64,000 nucleotides of DNA from Dermacentor variabilis. Taxonomy: Eukaryota > Arthropoda > Arachnida > Ixodida > Ixodidae. Positions 10,490 through 21,563 of the stretch are shown piece after piece; the first letter of the stretch is position 1, and each line of letters begins with the position of its first letter. The notes beneath the pieces were generated by a model. It was not told where the DNA came from. It saw only the letters and a program-made list of their open reading frames with translations, and searched no databases. The stretch is taken from contig NC_134569.1 in the NCBI RefSeq assembly GCF_050947875.1, positions 207,938,127 through 208,002,126 on the forward strand, read 5' to 3'. Made by a program: the position numbers and the translations under genes.

Positions 10490-11996
10490 ATGTAAGATAA
10501 AAATGCAGGTCGTCAAAGCCCTATTTACGTATCAGTATGCATCCAGCACTTCAGTTTACTAACAAAAGCATCATGATTATTCTTGGTATCAATTTCAGCT
10601 GGGAGTTTGTTCTAGTGGTAGATGGCAAGGAATAGTGGCGACTGATGCAGAAGTTTACCACGGCCAAGCTTTGGCTGTACTTCAAAAGGGTGATCTAATC
10701 AGAGAAAGATGCGAAGGGCCAGTTTGATATGGGCTTCTGTGAATGCACAGAGGTTATGATAAAGGCGATGAAAGTGAGTCAGCAGTGTTAACAAGTCTTT
10801 TTTCGAGCATGCATAAATTTAGAGACAATTGAATGTCAGTTACGCTGTAGTAATGAGAATATTTTTTTCATGACAAACTTAGCAGCCTTATTCTGTAGCG
10901 ATTCAAGCTTGTTGGTAAAGTATTCTTGATGCATATTCCGAATGATAGTGGCATATTCCAGTTGCGAACTAAAGTAATGTACGCTAAAAGTTTAGTCGCT
11001 TGGTTTGCAAAGTACAAGTGGCACCTGACAAAGCCGAGGGTTTTGGACGCTTTGCTACCTGTGTAATCAATGTGCTGGTGCCACGTCAAGTCTGAAGAAA
11101 TGTGTGAGCGCCTAGGTATCTTACTGTGGAAACTTTTTCAATGGCCACATTATTAATAGTGTACAAGCAATTTTGGGGTACACTGGTCATGGTAAATGTC
11201 ATGGCTTTTGTTTTGGAGATGTTTGTCCCCATCTGCCATTTTTTTGCACCACTTGATGATTTCATCAAAGTTCGACTGCAGAAAATTAGTATCATCAGGA
11301 TTATTAATCTTTCTTTAAAACACAGTCATCAGCAAATAACCTGAGAGTGGAAGTAATGTTATTGCTGATGTCATTAATGGAAATAAGGAATACAGCTGGC
11401 CCAAGCTCTGATCCCTGATGCACACCCCGTTTTACAAGTGTTAGTGCAGAGCAAGATTCATTTGCAGAAACAAACTGCTGTAGCTTACCTAGAAAATTGA
11501 CGATCCAGTTCATCACATTCCTGCTTAAGTAAAGGTTATCCATTTTAATCATAAGGCAATTATGAGCCTTCTTATCAAACACTTTTGCGAAGTCAATGAA
11601 TACAGCATCTATCGTAATTAGGCTGTCTACAGTGTTGTGAAGGTCAGTCATCAGTTCAAATAGCTGTGACTCATGGGAACACCCATGCAAGATTCCGTGC
11701 TGGCTTGGGGAAAAAAAGAGGTGCTGATCTAAGTAAGTCATTATTGCGGAGGAGATTATGTGTTCAATTTTACAGGGTAGGCTTTTTAATGAGATGGGCT
11801 TATGCAAAGGCAGAACGGTCTCCAGATTTATATATAGGTATAAGACGAGCAATTTTCCAGGCATCAGGCACTCAAGCTGTGTCAATAGACTGAACTAACG
11901 CAGTGAAAATGTGGTCTAGCATTGCTTTAGTTAGTTTGAGCAGTTTGGGGCAGATACCGTCAGGACCAGGACTTGAATTATTTGGCAAATGGTCAA
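10490..11996 (-). pseudogene. CR1/Jockey-group LINE reverse transcriptase, 3' part
   Basis: Minus-strand frames carry a non-LTR reverse transcriptase. Blocks seen are SSPGPDGICPKLLK, VFIDFAKVFD (motif A aspartate), KRGVHQGSELGP, FADDCVL (the catalytic box) and, after frameshifts, the thumb region KSHDIYHD / DLTWHQHIDY. Frames are broken at about 11300 and 11090. The 5' continuation lies at 13203-13607, beyond an inserted Tigger-like element. The element would copy its RNA at a nicked target; this copy is dead. Confidence 0.75.
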
Positions 11997-13202
11997 TACA
12001 GTCAACGACTGAATTTTCGGACGGCCAAATTTTCGGACATGCCTGATATTTCGGACGCTCGAACCCCCTGCCATCCAATTTTCCGGACCTTTTGACACGA
12101 CGGAAGGTCCTTTGGCTCCTCGCGCAGCGCCCTTGCAAAGGAAATTGACTTGCAGCCGAAGCATATCACCGCTTTGAACCACAACTAGCCGAATCTAGCC
12201 GTCACACACCGATTTGGTCTGGCCACACTGAATATGTTCATCACCGCACTTCCGCCTCCGGCGGAGTTTCCGAAGTGGCGCCACTTCGTTTGTTTGCACA
12301 GGCCACATTTTGGCTAGCGTGGTGTGTGGTTGTGCTGTTGTGTCAGGTGTGCTTTGCGACGCTAGGCCTAGGTGCCTCGACGCTCGTCAGCGAACTCCAC
12401 TGTTCGCAACTTGAGGATTTCGCTTGCCTTCGATGGCCCCAACTCCGTCTTCGTCGTCCTCGCTGATGGCATCAAAGCGCGGAAAGTAGTACCATGAGTT
12501 AACGATGGAGAAGAAAGCCAGCCACCATTATTAAGCAAGCCGTGAGCAGCCATGAGCAGGCTGACGTGAGCAAGGAGTTTGGCATTTCTAAGCAAACGGT
12601 TTCGGATCAACGACCTCCACTTTGCTGGGGTTTCCATACCCACGGAAATAACTTTTGAACAGTTTGTTGACACTGACAACAAACTCGACTTCTGCGCAGA
12701 CTGACTGACGAGGAAATAGTCCGTCAGGTTGTGAGGGATTCAGAAGACTCCGATGTTGAAAATGAGGAGCCAATGCCTGCGCCGCCTACAAGCACCGAGT
12801 TGACGCAAGCACTGTTGACTCTTTCATCGGTGTACAGTGCTGACATGACCCTTGCTCAGATCGAGGCGAATATGATCGCATGCAACCGGAACACCGTCCA
12901 AACAACAATCAACAAGTTCTTCAAGCCACTGCAGCAATAACACTGGCTGCCCGACGATGCACATGTACATAATAAACCAGCAGTCGGCTGCATATAAAGT
13001 TCTTGAATGCCTCTTTTTATAGCATGTTCATTGGTGCTTTGGAAGGGTTTCAGAAACCTGGTACTTCGCCCTTTACCTCTAGATCCGAGAAAAAAAGAAA
13101 AAAAGGCACGTTTTTTTGCATGCATTCATTTTTTCGGACTGCCTGAATTTTCGGGCATTTTTACGTTCCCTAGAGCGTCCAAAAAATCGGTCGTTGACTG
13201 TA
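11997..13202 (+). mobile_element. Tigger-like element, family D, deleted copy 1
   Basis: TA-flanked, with termini tacagtcaacgactgaattt at 11997 and ..aaatcggtcgttgactgta ending at 13202. The transposase is reduced to a damaged N-terminus (MASKRGK.. at about 12466) and a C-terminus (about 12600-12940, ending NTVQTTINKFFKPLQQ). The DDE core is deleted. The second copy is at 50291-51553 in the same orientation. Confidence 0.82.
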
Positions 13203-13607
13203 GCTTGTTCTATTGCTTCTTGCGTAACCAGAACATCGTCCATAGTGGCAATTATAGAAACAACATGCGCACTTGGCGGGATTGGAATTTCGTTATCGAG
13301 CACCAAGCTTGAAAAATGCATTAAATTTTGTAGTGACCCGAGAGGGCAAGAGACTCTTGTTATTCTTTACTACAGAAAAAAGACTAACTGTAGAGGACGA
13401 AGGGCTGATTACCTTCCAGAATTTTTGAAAATTGGTTCTCAGTAACATTGAAATATTATGGTTAAAGTATTTATCTTTAGATGTTTCAATTTCTGCTTGA
13501 CATAATTTTGACTGTTCGTAGTAACTTTTCCAATCATTATCAGATGATTGGAAAATTAATTGCTCTTTATTGCAAACAAGGGACATGTAGCAGCTCTGAA
13601 ACATCAA
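13203..13607 (-). pseudogene. CR1/Jockey-group LINE, upstream part of the same copy
   Basis: Two overlapping minus-strand frames (13607-13293 and 13321-13203) hold the region upstream of the fingers, with YYEQSKLCQ and TNFQKFWKVISP, then DDVLVTQEAIEQA. The last frame joins that at 11996 without gap or shift when the TA-flanked insertion 11997-13202 is left out. Confidence 0.7.
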
Positions 13608-13729
13608 TTACAGTTGAACCTCACAATAATGAAATCGGCCGGGAATGCAAGAAATTCGCTTCCGCAAGAATTTTGCTCGAATACCAGCTTGGGCTTGTTG
13701 GTTTTCCATCCTGGTGTTAACAGCGCAAA

Positions 13730-14590
13730 ATGTAGAAGGGACACCAGACGAGAAGATGACACCAAAAGCGCTGACTTTCAACAATGTTTATTTGAGAGAA
13801 ACACGGCTTCCTATAGCTTTGCCCACACATGTCACAGACACGTCATTGCACATCATGTGAAACACGCGCTTTTTCGCACTCAAACTAATGACTGTATGCG
13901 CAAAAGCTCAAGATCTTTTTTTGTTAGCAACAAGGACGGCATGCTCACACATTGGTCACGAAGCCTGGCAATCTCGGAAGCCTCAATGATGTCCCGAAAC
14001 AGCTGGTCATCGTGTTTTTTCGGCACTTCACAGCGTCTGAATTCTGCGGCACAAGCTTTACAGGGGCAATCCCTGAAGTGGATAGCTAGATTTCTGTTCA
14101 CCTGCTCGACGTTAAGTTTATGTTCTTTTAGTCTTCCGTTTGTGCATCTTCCAGTTCGCCCTAAATCGTTTTTCGCACATTTCAAAGGTACAGAATACAC
14201 CACGGCTTCTGCACAATCCACAAAGCGGCTCTGACGATTCATCGTGCACCCTTGCTGCTTTATTCGCTCTTCTGCACTGACCCCTTGGCAGAGGCTTTTC
14301 AGTTTTTCTGAGGCAGTGAGCACAACATTAACTGCAGCTATGCGCCATATCTTTTTCAAGCGTTGAGACATGTTGTACACGTATGGCAAGGCCACAGTCC
14401 TTCACTTTTCCTTCGTTTTTGTGTTTTCGCCACCTCGCTCGTCAGCGACATGGTAGAGTTTTAGGCTCTTGCTCATTCGTTCCACAACAGACACAAGAAG
14501 GTGAGGCAGGTAACCAGCCCCAGTAAGGCGGTCAACCTGTCAACAAAAGCTTTGCACCATTGCATTCAGTGGTATGGTTCTGCCCTGTGA
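13730..14590 (-). pseudogene. Penelope-like element, thumb and GIY-YIG part
   Basis: The minus-strand frame 14395-13880 carries LPYVYNMSQRLKKIWR (the usual linker after the reverse transcriptase), a CAEAVVYSVPLKC start, the nuclease-like RTGRCTNGRLKEH block and a CVSMPSLLLTKKDLELL end. Upstream, after a one-base shift near 14400, LPHLLVSVVERMSKSLK matches the thumb region. In the GIY-YIG box, Y and G positions are changed (KCAKNDLGRTGR), so the nuclease is probably inactive. The 3' tail runs to about 13730. Confidence 0.72.
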
Positions 14591-14934
14591 TTTCGAGCTG
14601 CGCATTATCCCTGTGTATATATCCTTTGTAAATATCCTTCCCTGCAATAATATATTTGTTTATTTTCTCACTGCACAGTTACTTTTTTGGGCACCCAGTA
14701 GATAACTGGCATGCCACGAAATCTCGAACGGCCAGCAAAGGTTAGAAGTCAGCCAGTGTCTATGACTTCAAGGTATTTAGGCAGGAGGTAGTGAAACACA
14801 CCTGAGATCCTTGTGGTCAGGTTCACTCTTGACTTCCTCCACGAGCAAGACATGGCCGCTCTGCACTTCCACTCTCACTGCACAGCACAGGATTAATATG
14901 CACATGAGCAACTGCACCTACAGCCAGCCTTATT

Positions 14935-15447
14935 TAACATATTTACTTGCATAATGAATGCACTCGCGTAATGAACTAAGCCCCCAGTTTTCCAATCAAG
15001 AAATGTGTTTCTTTTTCTGGCATAAGGAGCGCCCCCTGAACTTGCTGCCGTGAAGTAAGAGACACACGGTACAATTCGGCGTCTGATATGGCATTCGGCG
15101 GGTGGGATTGTGTCCGACACCATATTGGATGCTGAATTGTGCCGCGTCTCCTACTTTTAATGTGAAAGCATAAAAAGTAGGAGACACAGTAACAAAATTA
15201 TTTTGCGTTGAAGCAAATGTTTGCAAGTTTATACAGCCAATAAAACTACTATCCTTACTTCGTCTAGCTGTCTATATATTTGCGATTGCAATTGATGGTT
15301 TGCATTTCGGGTGGAACTGACTTTCTTAGAGGCAGCCGCAGAAAAAAAAATTTGCTCAAAATTTTACTCGGCACAATGAACACACCCCCCAAGTTTGTGC
15401 ACATTCTTAAGGAAAAAAGTGTGTTCATTATGCAAGTAAATGCAGTA
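14935..15447. mobile_element. Pogo-type MITE, 513 bp
   Basis: Inverted termini ..atttacttgcataatgaatg near 14935 and ..ttcattatgcaagtaaatgc to 15447, with TA at both edges. Subterminal motifs are again inverted (aagccccc / ggggtgtg). No coding remnant. Termini are related in style to family B (2791-3813). Confidence 0.65.
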
Positions 15448-15761
15448 TAAACATCATGCCCCCTCTATTGTGGAGGAAAACAATGAATGAACAAACAAAT
15501 TAATGAATTATTGATTAATTAAATTTATTCCACTGTTCAGAAAGGGGCAACGGACAGCAGGAAAAAGTTAAACTGTCATAGTTAGAGTGTACATGTGGCT
15601 CTATAAACAAAGTCGGTTCCAGAGCACACAATAAAACACAAGACTGCACAGTTTCAAACAGAAATGGCAGAACATAAACACACAATAAAACAATATGGCA
15701 GAAAACAAAAACTGCAGAAGTGCAATATCTACACACTAAAATTTACGGAGTGCTTCTTGAA

Positions 15762-17218
15762 TTAAAGGGCCCCTGAAATGGTTTGGACAAATTTTGCAGA
15801 CGTGTAGGGTACAGCTAAAGTTAATCATTCGCACCACAATTTGTGTGAAGCATCTCATGTTAAGAGAGCTACGGACAATTACAAGTTACCCTCCTTCATA
15901 GTCATGCATTTTCTCCTCAACTCGTTCGCTGAGTGATCAGGGCTAAGCTCCACCTTCATTGGCTATGCGTCACGATGGCACATCGTGTCGTCGACTTCTG
16001 GTTCTCTAGGACAGAGCGCGCAAAGCCTCTCCAAACTCTCCGCCAGCTGCTTGGCAGTCGACCCCAAGCGAGAGCTACAGAAGCAGTGTGTGTTGCGAGC
16101 ATTCTGTCGCAGCGCCGAACATGTCTGGTATTCTGGTAACCACAGGCGAGCTGGGCGTTTCGACGGATGGCTGGAGGTACAAACTCAAGTTGATGAAGGA
16201 ACTTTAGTGCAGATGTACGTGAGCAGCCTGACTGGTCTGCACGGTCCAGCCACCTGTTTGCGCAAAGCTTAACCTTCCAAACAAAGCAGTAATACTGCTC
16301 TAACGATGTGTAAAACATATTAAACATTTACAAAAACAACTTGTTAACAATTGCAATTGTGCAAAAAATTCATGCCAGCAGCAAAGAAGAATACATTTTA
16401 TTACTGCTACTGTATGTGGTTGAGCTCTGTGCCAACAGGTGGCTGCACCACGCAGACCATTCACATTTGCGCTCCTGCTCATCCCGTGAAACGGCACGGT
16501 CAAACGGCCAGGCCCTGTACTTGAGCATGCCTGAATACTGGACTCACGAAACGCAGTGTAAAATGACGGCCGCAAACGCGCAAATCCTGGCACCGATTGT
16601 ATAGCGGCAGTCCGATGCGCTGCAGCCAGTTCGCTTGTCTACTGGTTTGCAGAGGGACACAATGTCGCAGCTTGACATATTGCCAGTGGCTACGTTTGCA
16701 GCCCACAACGCAACAAACTCGAATCATGGTGCTCGTGAAAAGACTGAGATCGACTCTGACCGCGGAGCTCTCGTCAAAATGGAGGACGTTGTAACACAAG
16801 CGGACGACGCTTGCTGTGTAGCAGAAGTGCTTAAATGTAGTGAGAAATTGTTCTTGCGCATTCTCTTTCTGTTGCTTTCTTATTATAGAAACAAATTAAC
16901 TAACATTCAAACTATTATGAACAACATTTGTTCACCATTAAGATGGAAAAATTATTGATGACATGCCTTGGGCAGCCAATGGGATAGCTCGCCCTACTTA
17001 CGTCATTGGGGCAAACTACGTCAAATGGGTAGGGGCGACTTAAAATTCAGCCAAGTGATGGACTGCGATCGGCAGCGATGTACATTTTTAAAACCTTATA
17101 ATAAATTACACGCTTAATGCGGAGCACTTACATGCGCAAATTAAGGATCAGAAGAACCTACTCTAACGACTCAACATGTTTGTACAAAATCATCAAAATC
17201 GTTTCATGGTCTCTTTAA
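15762..17218. mobile_element. TTAA-type non-autonomous element 2
   Basis: TTAA at 15762-15765 and 17215-17218. Termini AAGGGCCCCTGAAATGGTTT and, inverted, AAGAGACCATGAAACGATTT, so the terminal 20 bp are clearly related. No transposase motif recognised inside; ORFs on both strands are short. Confidence 0.68.
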
Positions 17219-17565
17219 GGAAGTCATAATGCGAATACGCAGGACTTACATCTACGAAACTTATGCCAGAGAACTAGCATGATAAACTGTAATGTTTGCT
17301 TGCCATAAATGGTCCGCTTTCAAAGAACAGCCTGTTCGTCTGCACTTCCTGCCAAAGCAAGACACATGCTGCCGTGACAGTGCCACATGAAGTCACTGAA
17401 AAGTTCCCCTTGTGAAATCTCAGTATAACGATTTTCAGGGAACCGCAGCAAATTGTTCATTTTTCTGAAAGGTCGTTAAAGCGAAACCCCCAAAATTAAC
17501 CATTTCGGTAGCGGAGGCAAGTGGCAAGCACAAGCAGCAGCAGCATCAGCACCAGCACGAGCGGC
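17219..17565. other. Intronic sequence, nothing firm
   Basis: A minus-strand stretch at about 17250-17340 has a fair acceptor and a gtaagt donor but contains stops in all full-length frames, so no exon is called. Confidence 0.3.
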
Positions 17566-17574
17566 GCCGTCGTC

Positions 17575-18217
17575 AGCGCCGTCGCCTATTTTATGTCCAG
17601 TGCAGGACAAAGGCCTCTTCCTGCAATCTCCAATTAGCCCTGTCTTGCGCCAACCGATTCCAACAAGCACCCGCAAATTTCCTAATTTCATCGCTCCACC
17701 TAGTCTTCTGCCGTCCTCGACTGCGTTTCCCTTCTCTTCGTACCCATTTTGTAACCCTAATGGTCCAACGGTTGTCTAACCTGTGCATTACATGGCCTGC
17801 CCAGCTCCATTTTTTTCTCTTGATGTCAATTAGAATATTGGTTATACCCGTTTGCTCTCTGATCCAAACAGCTCTCTTTGTCTCTTAACGTTATGCCTAG
17901 TAGTCTTCGTTCCATCGCTCTTTAAACAGACCTTAACTTGTTCTGAAGCTTCTTTGTCAGTCTCCAAGTCTCTGCCCCATATGTCAGCGATTGTAAAATG
18001 CACTGATTAATTGACCTCGGTAAACGTACTCCTTCACAGACTCAAAAGGCTGCCTGGCGATCCTGAATTCTTGCTCTCTTGCCCAGCTATTCATCATTAT
18101 CTTTGCTTTCCGCATATTAATCTTCAACCGCCCTCTTACACTCTCTCTGTTAAGGTCCTCTATCATTTGTTGCAACTCATCTGCAATGTTGCTCATCAAT
18201 GCACTCGCAAAACCCAA
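17575..18217 (-). pseudogene. RTE-clade LINE, 3' fragment
   Basis: Minus-strand frames correspond to the C-terminal part of an RTE reverse transcriptase: MIEDLNRESVRGRLKINMRK, the ESVKEYVYRGQLI block, and RGRQKTRWSDEIRKFAG followed by WNRLAQDRANWR. The same order is seen in the better copy at 38391-39945, plus a short extra tail. 5'-truncated, with several frameshifts. Confidence 0.68.
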
Positions 18218-18255
18218 TGCACCATCACCTTCGCAATAGAAAACAAAAAAAAAAT

Positions 18256-18530
18256 ATATATATATATATGGGAAGGCTCGACCTCGCTTCTTCCCGACGC
18301 CGCCCCGGATGCGGGAGCCGCCGGGGACCTTCTCCGTAGGCGTTGCCGCTGCTGGGAGGTGGTTATCAAAAGTTCAGAGCTGGCAGACCAGCTCTGGGCC
18401 GTTCGGCAAGTCGAAGGCGCCGCCCGAGTCCATGGACTTCGAGCCGCCACCTGAGGCCACCACAGCAAGAACTGCCGGACTATTCTTCAATAAAGTTTCT
18501 TCTTCTATATATATATATATATATATTCTT
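18256..18530 (+). repeat. I/R1-like LINE 3' tail between two AT microsatellites
   Basis: The segment 18271-18510 contains a C-terminal piece (SSELADQLWAVRQVEGAA) like the end of the LINE at 40300-40436, followed by an aataaag polyadenylation-type signal (18490). It is bounded by (AT)n at 18256-18270 and 18511-18528. Confidence 0.5.
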
Positions 18531-19238
18531 TTATAGCATTATTGGTGTTGTGCCAAGCTCACTATCTTCCTACAATGCCAAGAATGTTGTCAGCCATTTA
18601 CTTCGCTGTGTCCAATGCCAAGTCATGTAAAATCTTTCAAAAGTGATTGCCCAAGAATACTGCCCCAACAACGGCTTGATAACATCCTTAGAGCTTTCTT
18701 CATGCTCATGTGATGGTAAGGCGCAAATGCCACGTCTCACATGGGCATCTGGGCGTCATAATTGGCATCTGGGCGTCACATGGGCATGGGCGTCATAATT
18801 GCACTCCACAGCAGTTCAGTTTCGGTTTTCGAAGTGAAAGTGACCGGAATTCATTGCAACGCAGAAGTTAGCAGCATCAGGTTATGCTTGGATGACTGGC
18901 TTCCAGTATTGCATTAAGGTGAACCGTCTTCACACAATGTGACGTGCACTGTCTTGGCACAGGGCCAGTAAAGCCACTGCCCGCAGATGCCGTGTCGCAG
19001 ACGCCGTGTCCAGCGCCAATGCATGCCTACGAGACCGGCAATATTAATGATGGAATTTGGAAAGGCTCCGTGTGGTCTAAACGCAACCAGCAGGCTTCTA
19101 TTTTTGTGACTTCGCTGATCTCGAAAGTCTGCTTATCTTCAATTTTTTTCCGGTTTCTATCATTTCCAGTTAACGAGGTCTTACTACACAGCTGCAGAAT
19201 ACCATTTTACACAGGACGCAGAGTTGTGTTTACCTCAC
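18531..19238. other. Intronic sequence with a short tandem repeat
   Basis: At about 18740-18805 the phrase catctgggcgtca is repeated with variants (catgggcatctgggcgtcataattgg and similar). No gene seen. Confidence 0.45.
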
Positions 19239-19353
19239 CTCTCAGCAATCGAGGAAAAAGTGACAGCCGTGCCATCTGCTGGATCTGCTCAAGTGCGCTA
19301 AGAGCCTCTGCCCCAAGTAGCGACTGGTACTCAGACTTGACCATCACCGTGCA
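19239..19353 (-). CDS. Candidate exon 7 of the unidentified minus-strand gene
   Basis: Seen: an open frame beginning CTVMVKSEYQSLLGAEALSA and ending LSLFPRLLR, amphipathic and probably helical. The acceptor cag is preceded on the minus strand by a run of over 20 T residues (19361-19384 on plus), an unusually long polypyrimidine tract. Two overlapping donors exist: GAG|gtgagg (low end 19239, leaving one base) and GAG|gtaaac (low end 19234, leaving phase 0). The first matches consensus better. Entry in phase 0 agrees with exon 6. Confidence 0.62.
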
Positions 19354-21563
19354 CTGAGAACAAAAAAAAAAAAAAAAAAAAAAAAGAAAGAAAGGTGAGA
19401 AAATGACACCACCTCTGGTTGCTCATTAAATACAAAGCAATTCAGTAAAATTACTTAGTCATGCTAGCTGATTAGATTATACAGTAGAGCACTAAACAGC
19501 ATGCAGCTTCATCTGTGCACAGCAATATGCCAAACACGCTTTTACAAGCACATGCACTGCTGTTGCGAACATGACTGCATGATGATGTACTGTTCCACCG
19601 TCTGTCTATTCAATTTGAATTCATTATCATCCACTGAAATCACAAAGCATGTCCAAAATCTTGCTGGAATCCATAGTCAACAAGGCTATTATCAGGTGCA
19701 ACAATACGTATTGTCAAAATAAAAGCATGCAGCATCATATCAGAATACCATCAACCACAGCTTTCTCCACTAATTGGCCACGTTTTCTAAAAAAAGATAC
19801 ACCAACAGAATTCTAAAATTTTTCTACCAGTCTCTCCAAATTTACTGCTTCAAAATCTCATCAAAATTCTGGCAAAAGATAGAGAAATAACAATAAATAG
19901 AGTGTACTGGACTGCCTCAACAAACCAATTCGAGACCTCGAAAGTTCACTAATATTGCAATGCACTACACACACTAGGTAAGTAGTTGGGCAGGTCAAAA
20001 ATGGGGCACATGAGACTCAATGACCCCAGGTAACAAAAGAGCACGAAAGGCACAATTAATCAGAATTGGCATAAAAAAGACAGCATACAGTCGAAACCAC
20101 TTATGTCCCCTCATATATCTGATCCAAGATATAATGACTGATCAGTTATAATGATCACATTTCACTGCATATCCAATTTTCAGACCTTGATTATTGAAAC
20201 TGCATCCATATATATATAACACAAATTTTTGCAAGTGCCACAATGTTACAACCAACACTTTACACCTAGTCATGGTAAAAGGATCGTGCATGTGAAGTTC
20301 CAAAAGCCCACAAGTGGGAACCTACTCAAGCCCAACTACGACAACGATTTGACTACCGAGATCAACGAGCACTGTGCATGGATTTCAGAAGCTGCGAGGA
20401 AAGTCATTCGCTTTGCTAGGCTAACCATGCTTTCACGCCGGGTCTTGGACTCGCTTCAGGGCGAGGCACTACAGCGTACGATGGTCATGGCCCCTGACAT
20501 AGCAGTGGTGCACACTCCAGTGCTATCTCAGAGGCCACAACAGAGGCACTGCCGTTTTTTGTGCAGTTCTTCGATTGACACTGCATGCACTGTGCACTAA
20601 TTTAAATCAACGGCCACACAAGCATTGCTATCATATTATTGTTAATATTTATGTGACGCAAGTTGGTGTGAATGCGGCACGGTGCGCTACTGCCACGCAA
20701 AGAGTTGGCAGTTACTACACCATAATCAGGAGATCACAGTTTGTTGATGCTTCGTTTACGTTGTTGCTGATAATGTTTCACAGTGACATTCGGCGTTTCA
20801 AACTTTAATCTTCTTTTTTACCCAAAGCGGCGTAAGAAACCTAACTTTCCAGCTCTCAGCACACATGCGGCTGATGCCACAGCCGTAATGGCAAGACCTT
20901 TGCAAAATTCCACCATGCCACAGTGGTTTCCCCTTCCAACCAACTACAAACCTTCACCATCATACACAGAATTCACTCGTATACGACTGATACTAAAATA
21001 CATACCACAAGCTCTCAAAGAAGAACTGGTGGGGGCTGCCCTTGTAGTTACGAAATAGCAGGTTAGTGAACACAGCCCGGCACCGTCTTGAAAGAACTAT
21101 GATGCCACATTTCGCTTTTTTTTTTTTTTTGGATCGAGCTTATTTAATGGAAACCTGCAATCAGGCGCAGGAAAGTGCCAGGAACAAAAATCAAAATACT
21201 GAAAATACAATTTTCAAACCAAAGTGGTGTTGAATTGTAACTGCCGACACCAGCTTGAGTGTCGTTAATTTCTGCACGTTTTCAAAGGCACCTTCACGTA
21301 TGATGAGCTACCGCTACAACAACCCTTTTCGCAGAACTATTGAGCTTATTAGAAATGGCTTCGACTTTATATAATGGCATAGAAAGCAGCTGAAATAACC
21401 TGAGAAACTTCTGTGCGTTTGTTTCCTTGTCCTGTTTTCATTAATTGCCTAATAGATCTCCTTTTCATAATTGTAAAGCCAGCTTTCCTGTGGGGCAACA
21501 TGCCCAACTAATGGCGGCGTGGTCATTTTTGCTAACAGCATGTAGAAGCACAATTTGCTTGTA
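19354..21563. other. Intronic sequence with a terminal repeat and an unidentified ORF
   Basis: Holds a poly-A run (19361-19384), a Tigger-type terminus tacagtcgaaaccacttatg at 20096 and a plus-strand ORF at 20229-20600 that lies within the expected element. No matching right end found. Confidence 0.35.
20229..20600 (+). CDS. Unidentified 123-codon ORF
   Basis: Not recognised. A stretch of normal-looking protein composition (KPNYDNDLTTEINEHCAWIS, then RVLDSLQGEALQRTM) lies 130 bp inside a Tigger-type terminus. It may be a remnant of that element's protein or chance. No splice or promoter support. Confidence 0.2.
   Translation: MQVPQCYNQHFTPSHGKRIVHVKFQKPTSGNLLKPNYDNDLTTEINEHCAWISEAARKVIRFARLTMLSRRVLDSLQGEALQRTMVMAPDIAVVHTPVLSQRPQQRHCRFLCSSSIDTACTVH

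Noticed and set aside
17245..17360. Minus-strand exon with a gtaagt donor
   Set aside because: All frames from the best acceptor contain a stop. A 37-nt micro-exon remains possible but its phase fits no neighbour.
18735..18805. CRISPR-like repeats
   Set aside because: A few irregular, adjacent copies of a 13-base phrase without regular spacers; eukaryotic short tandem repeat.
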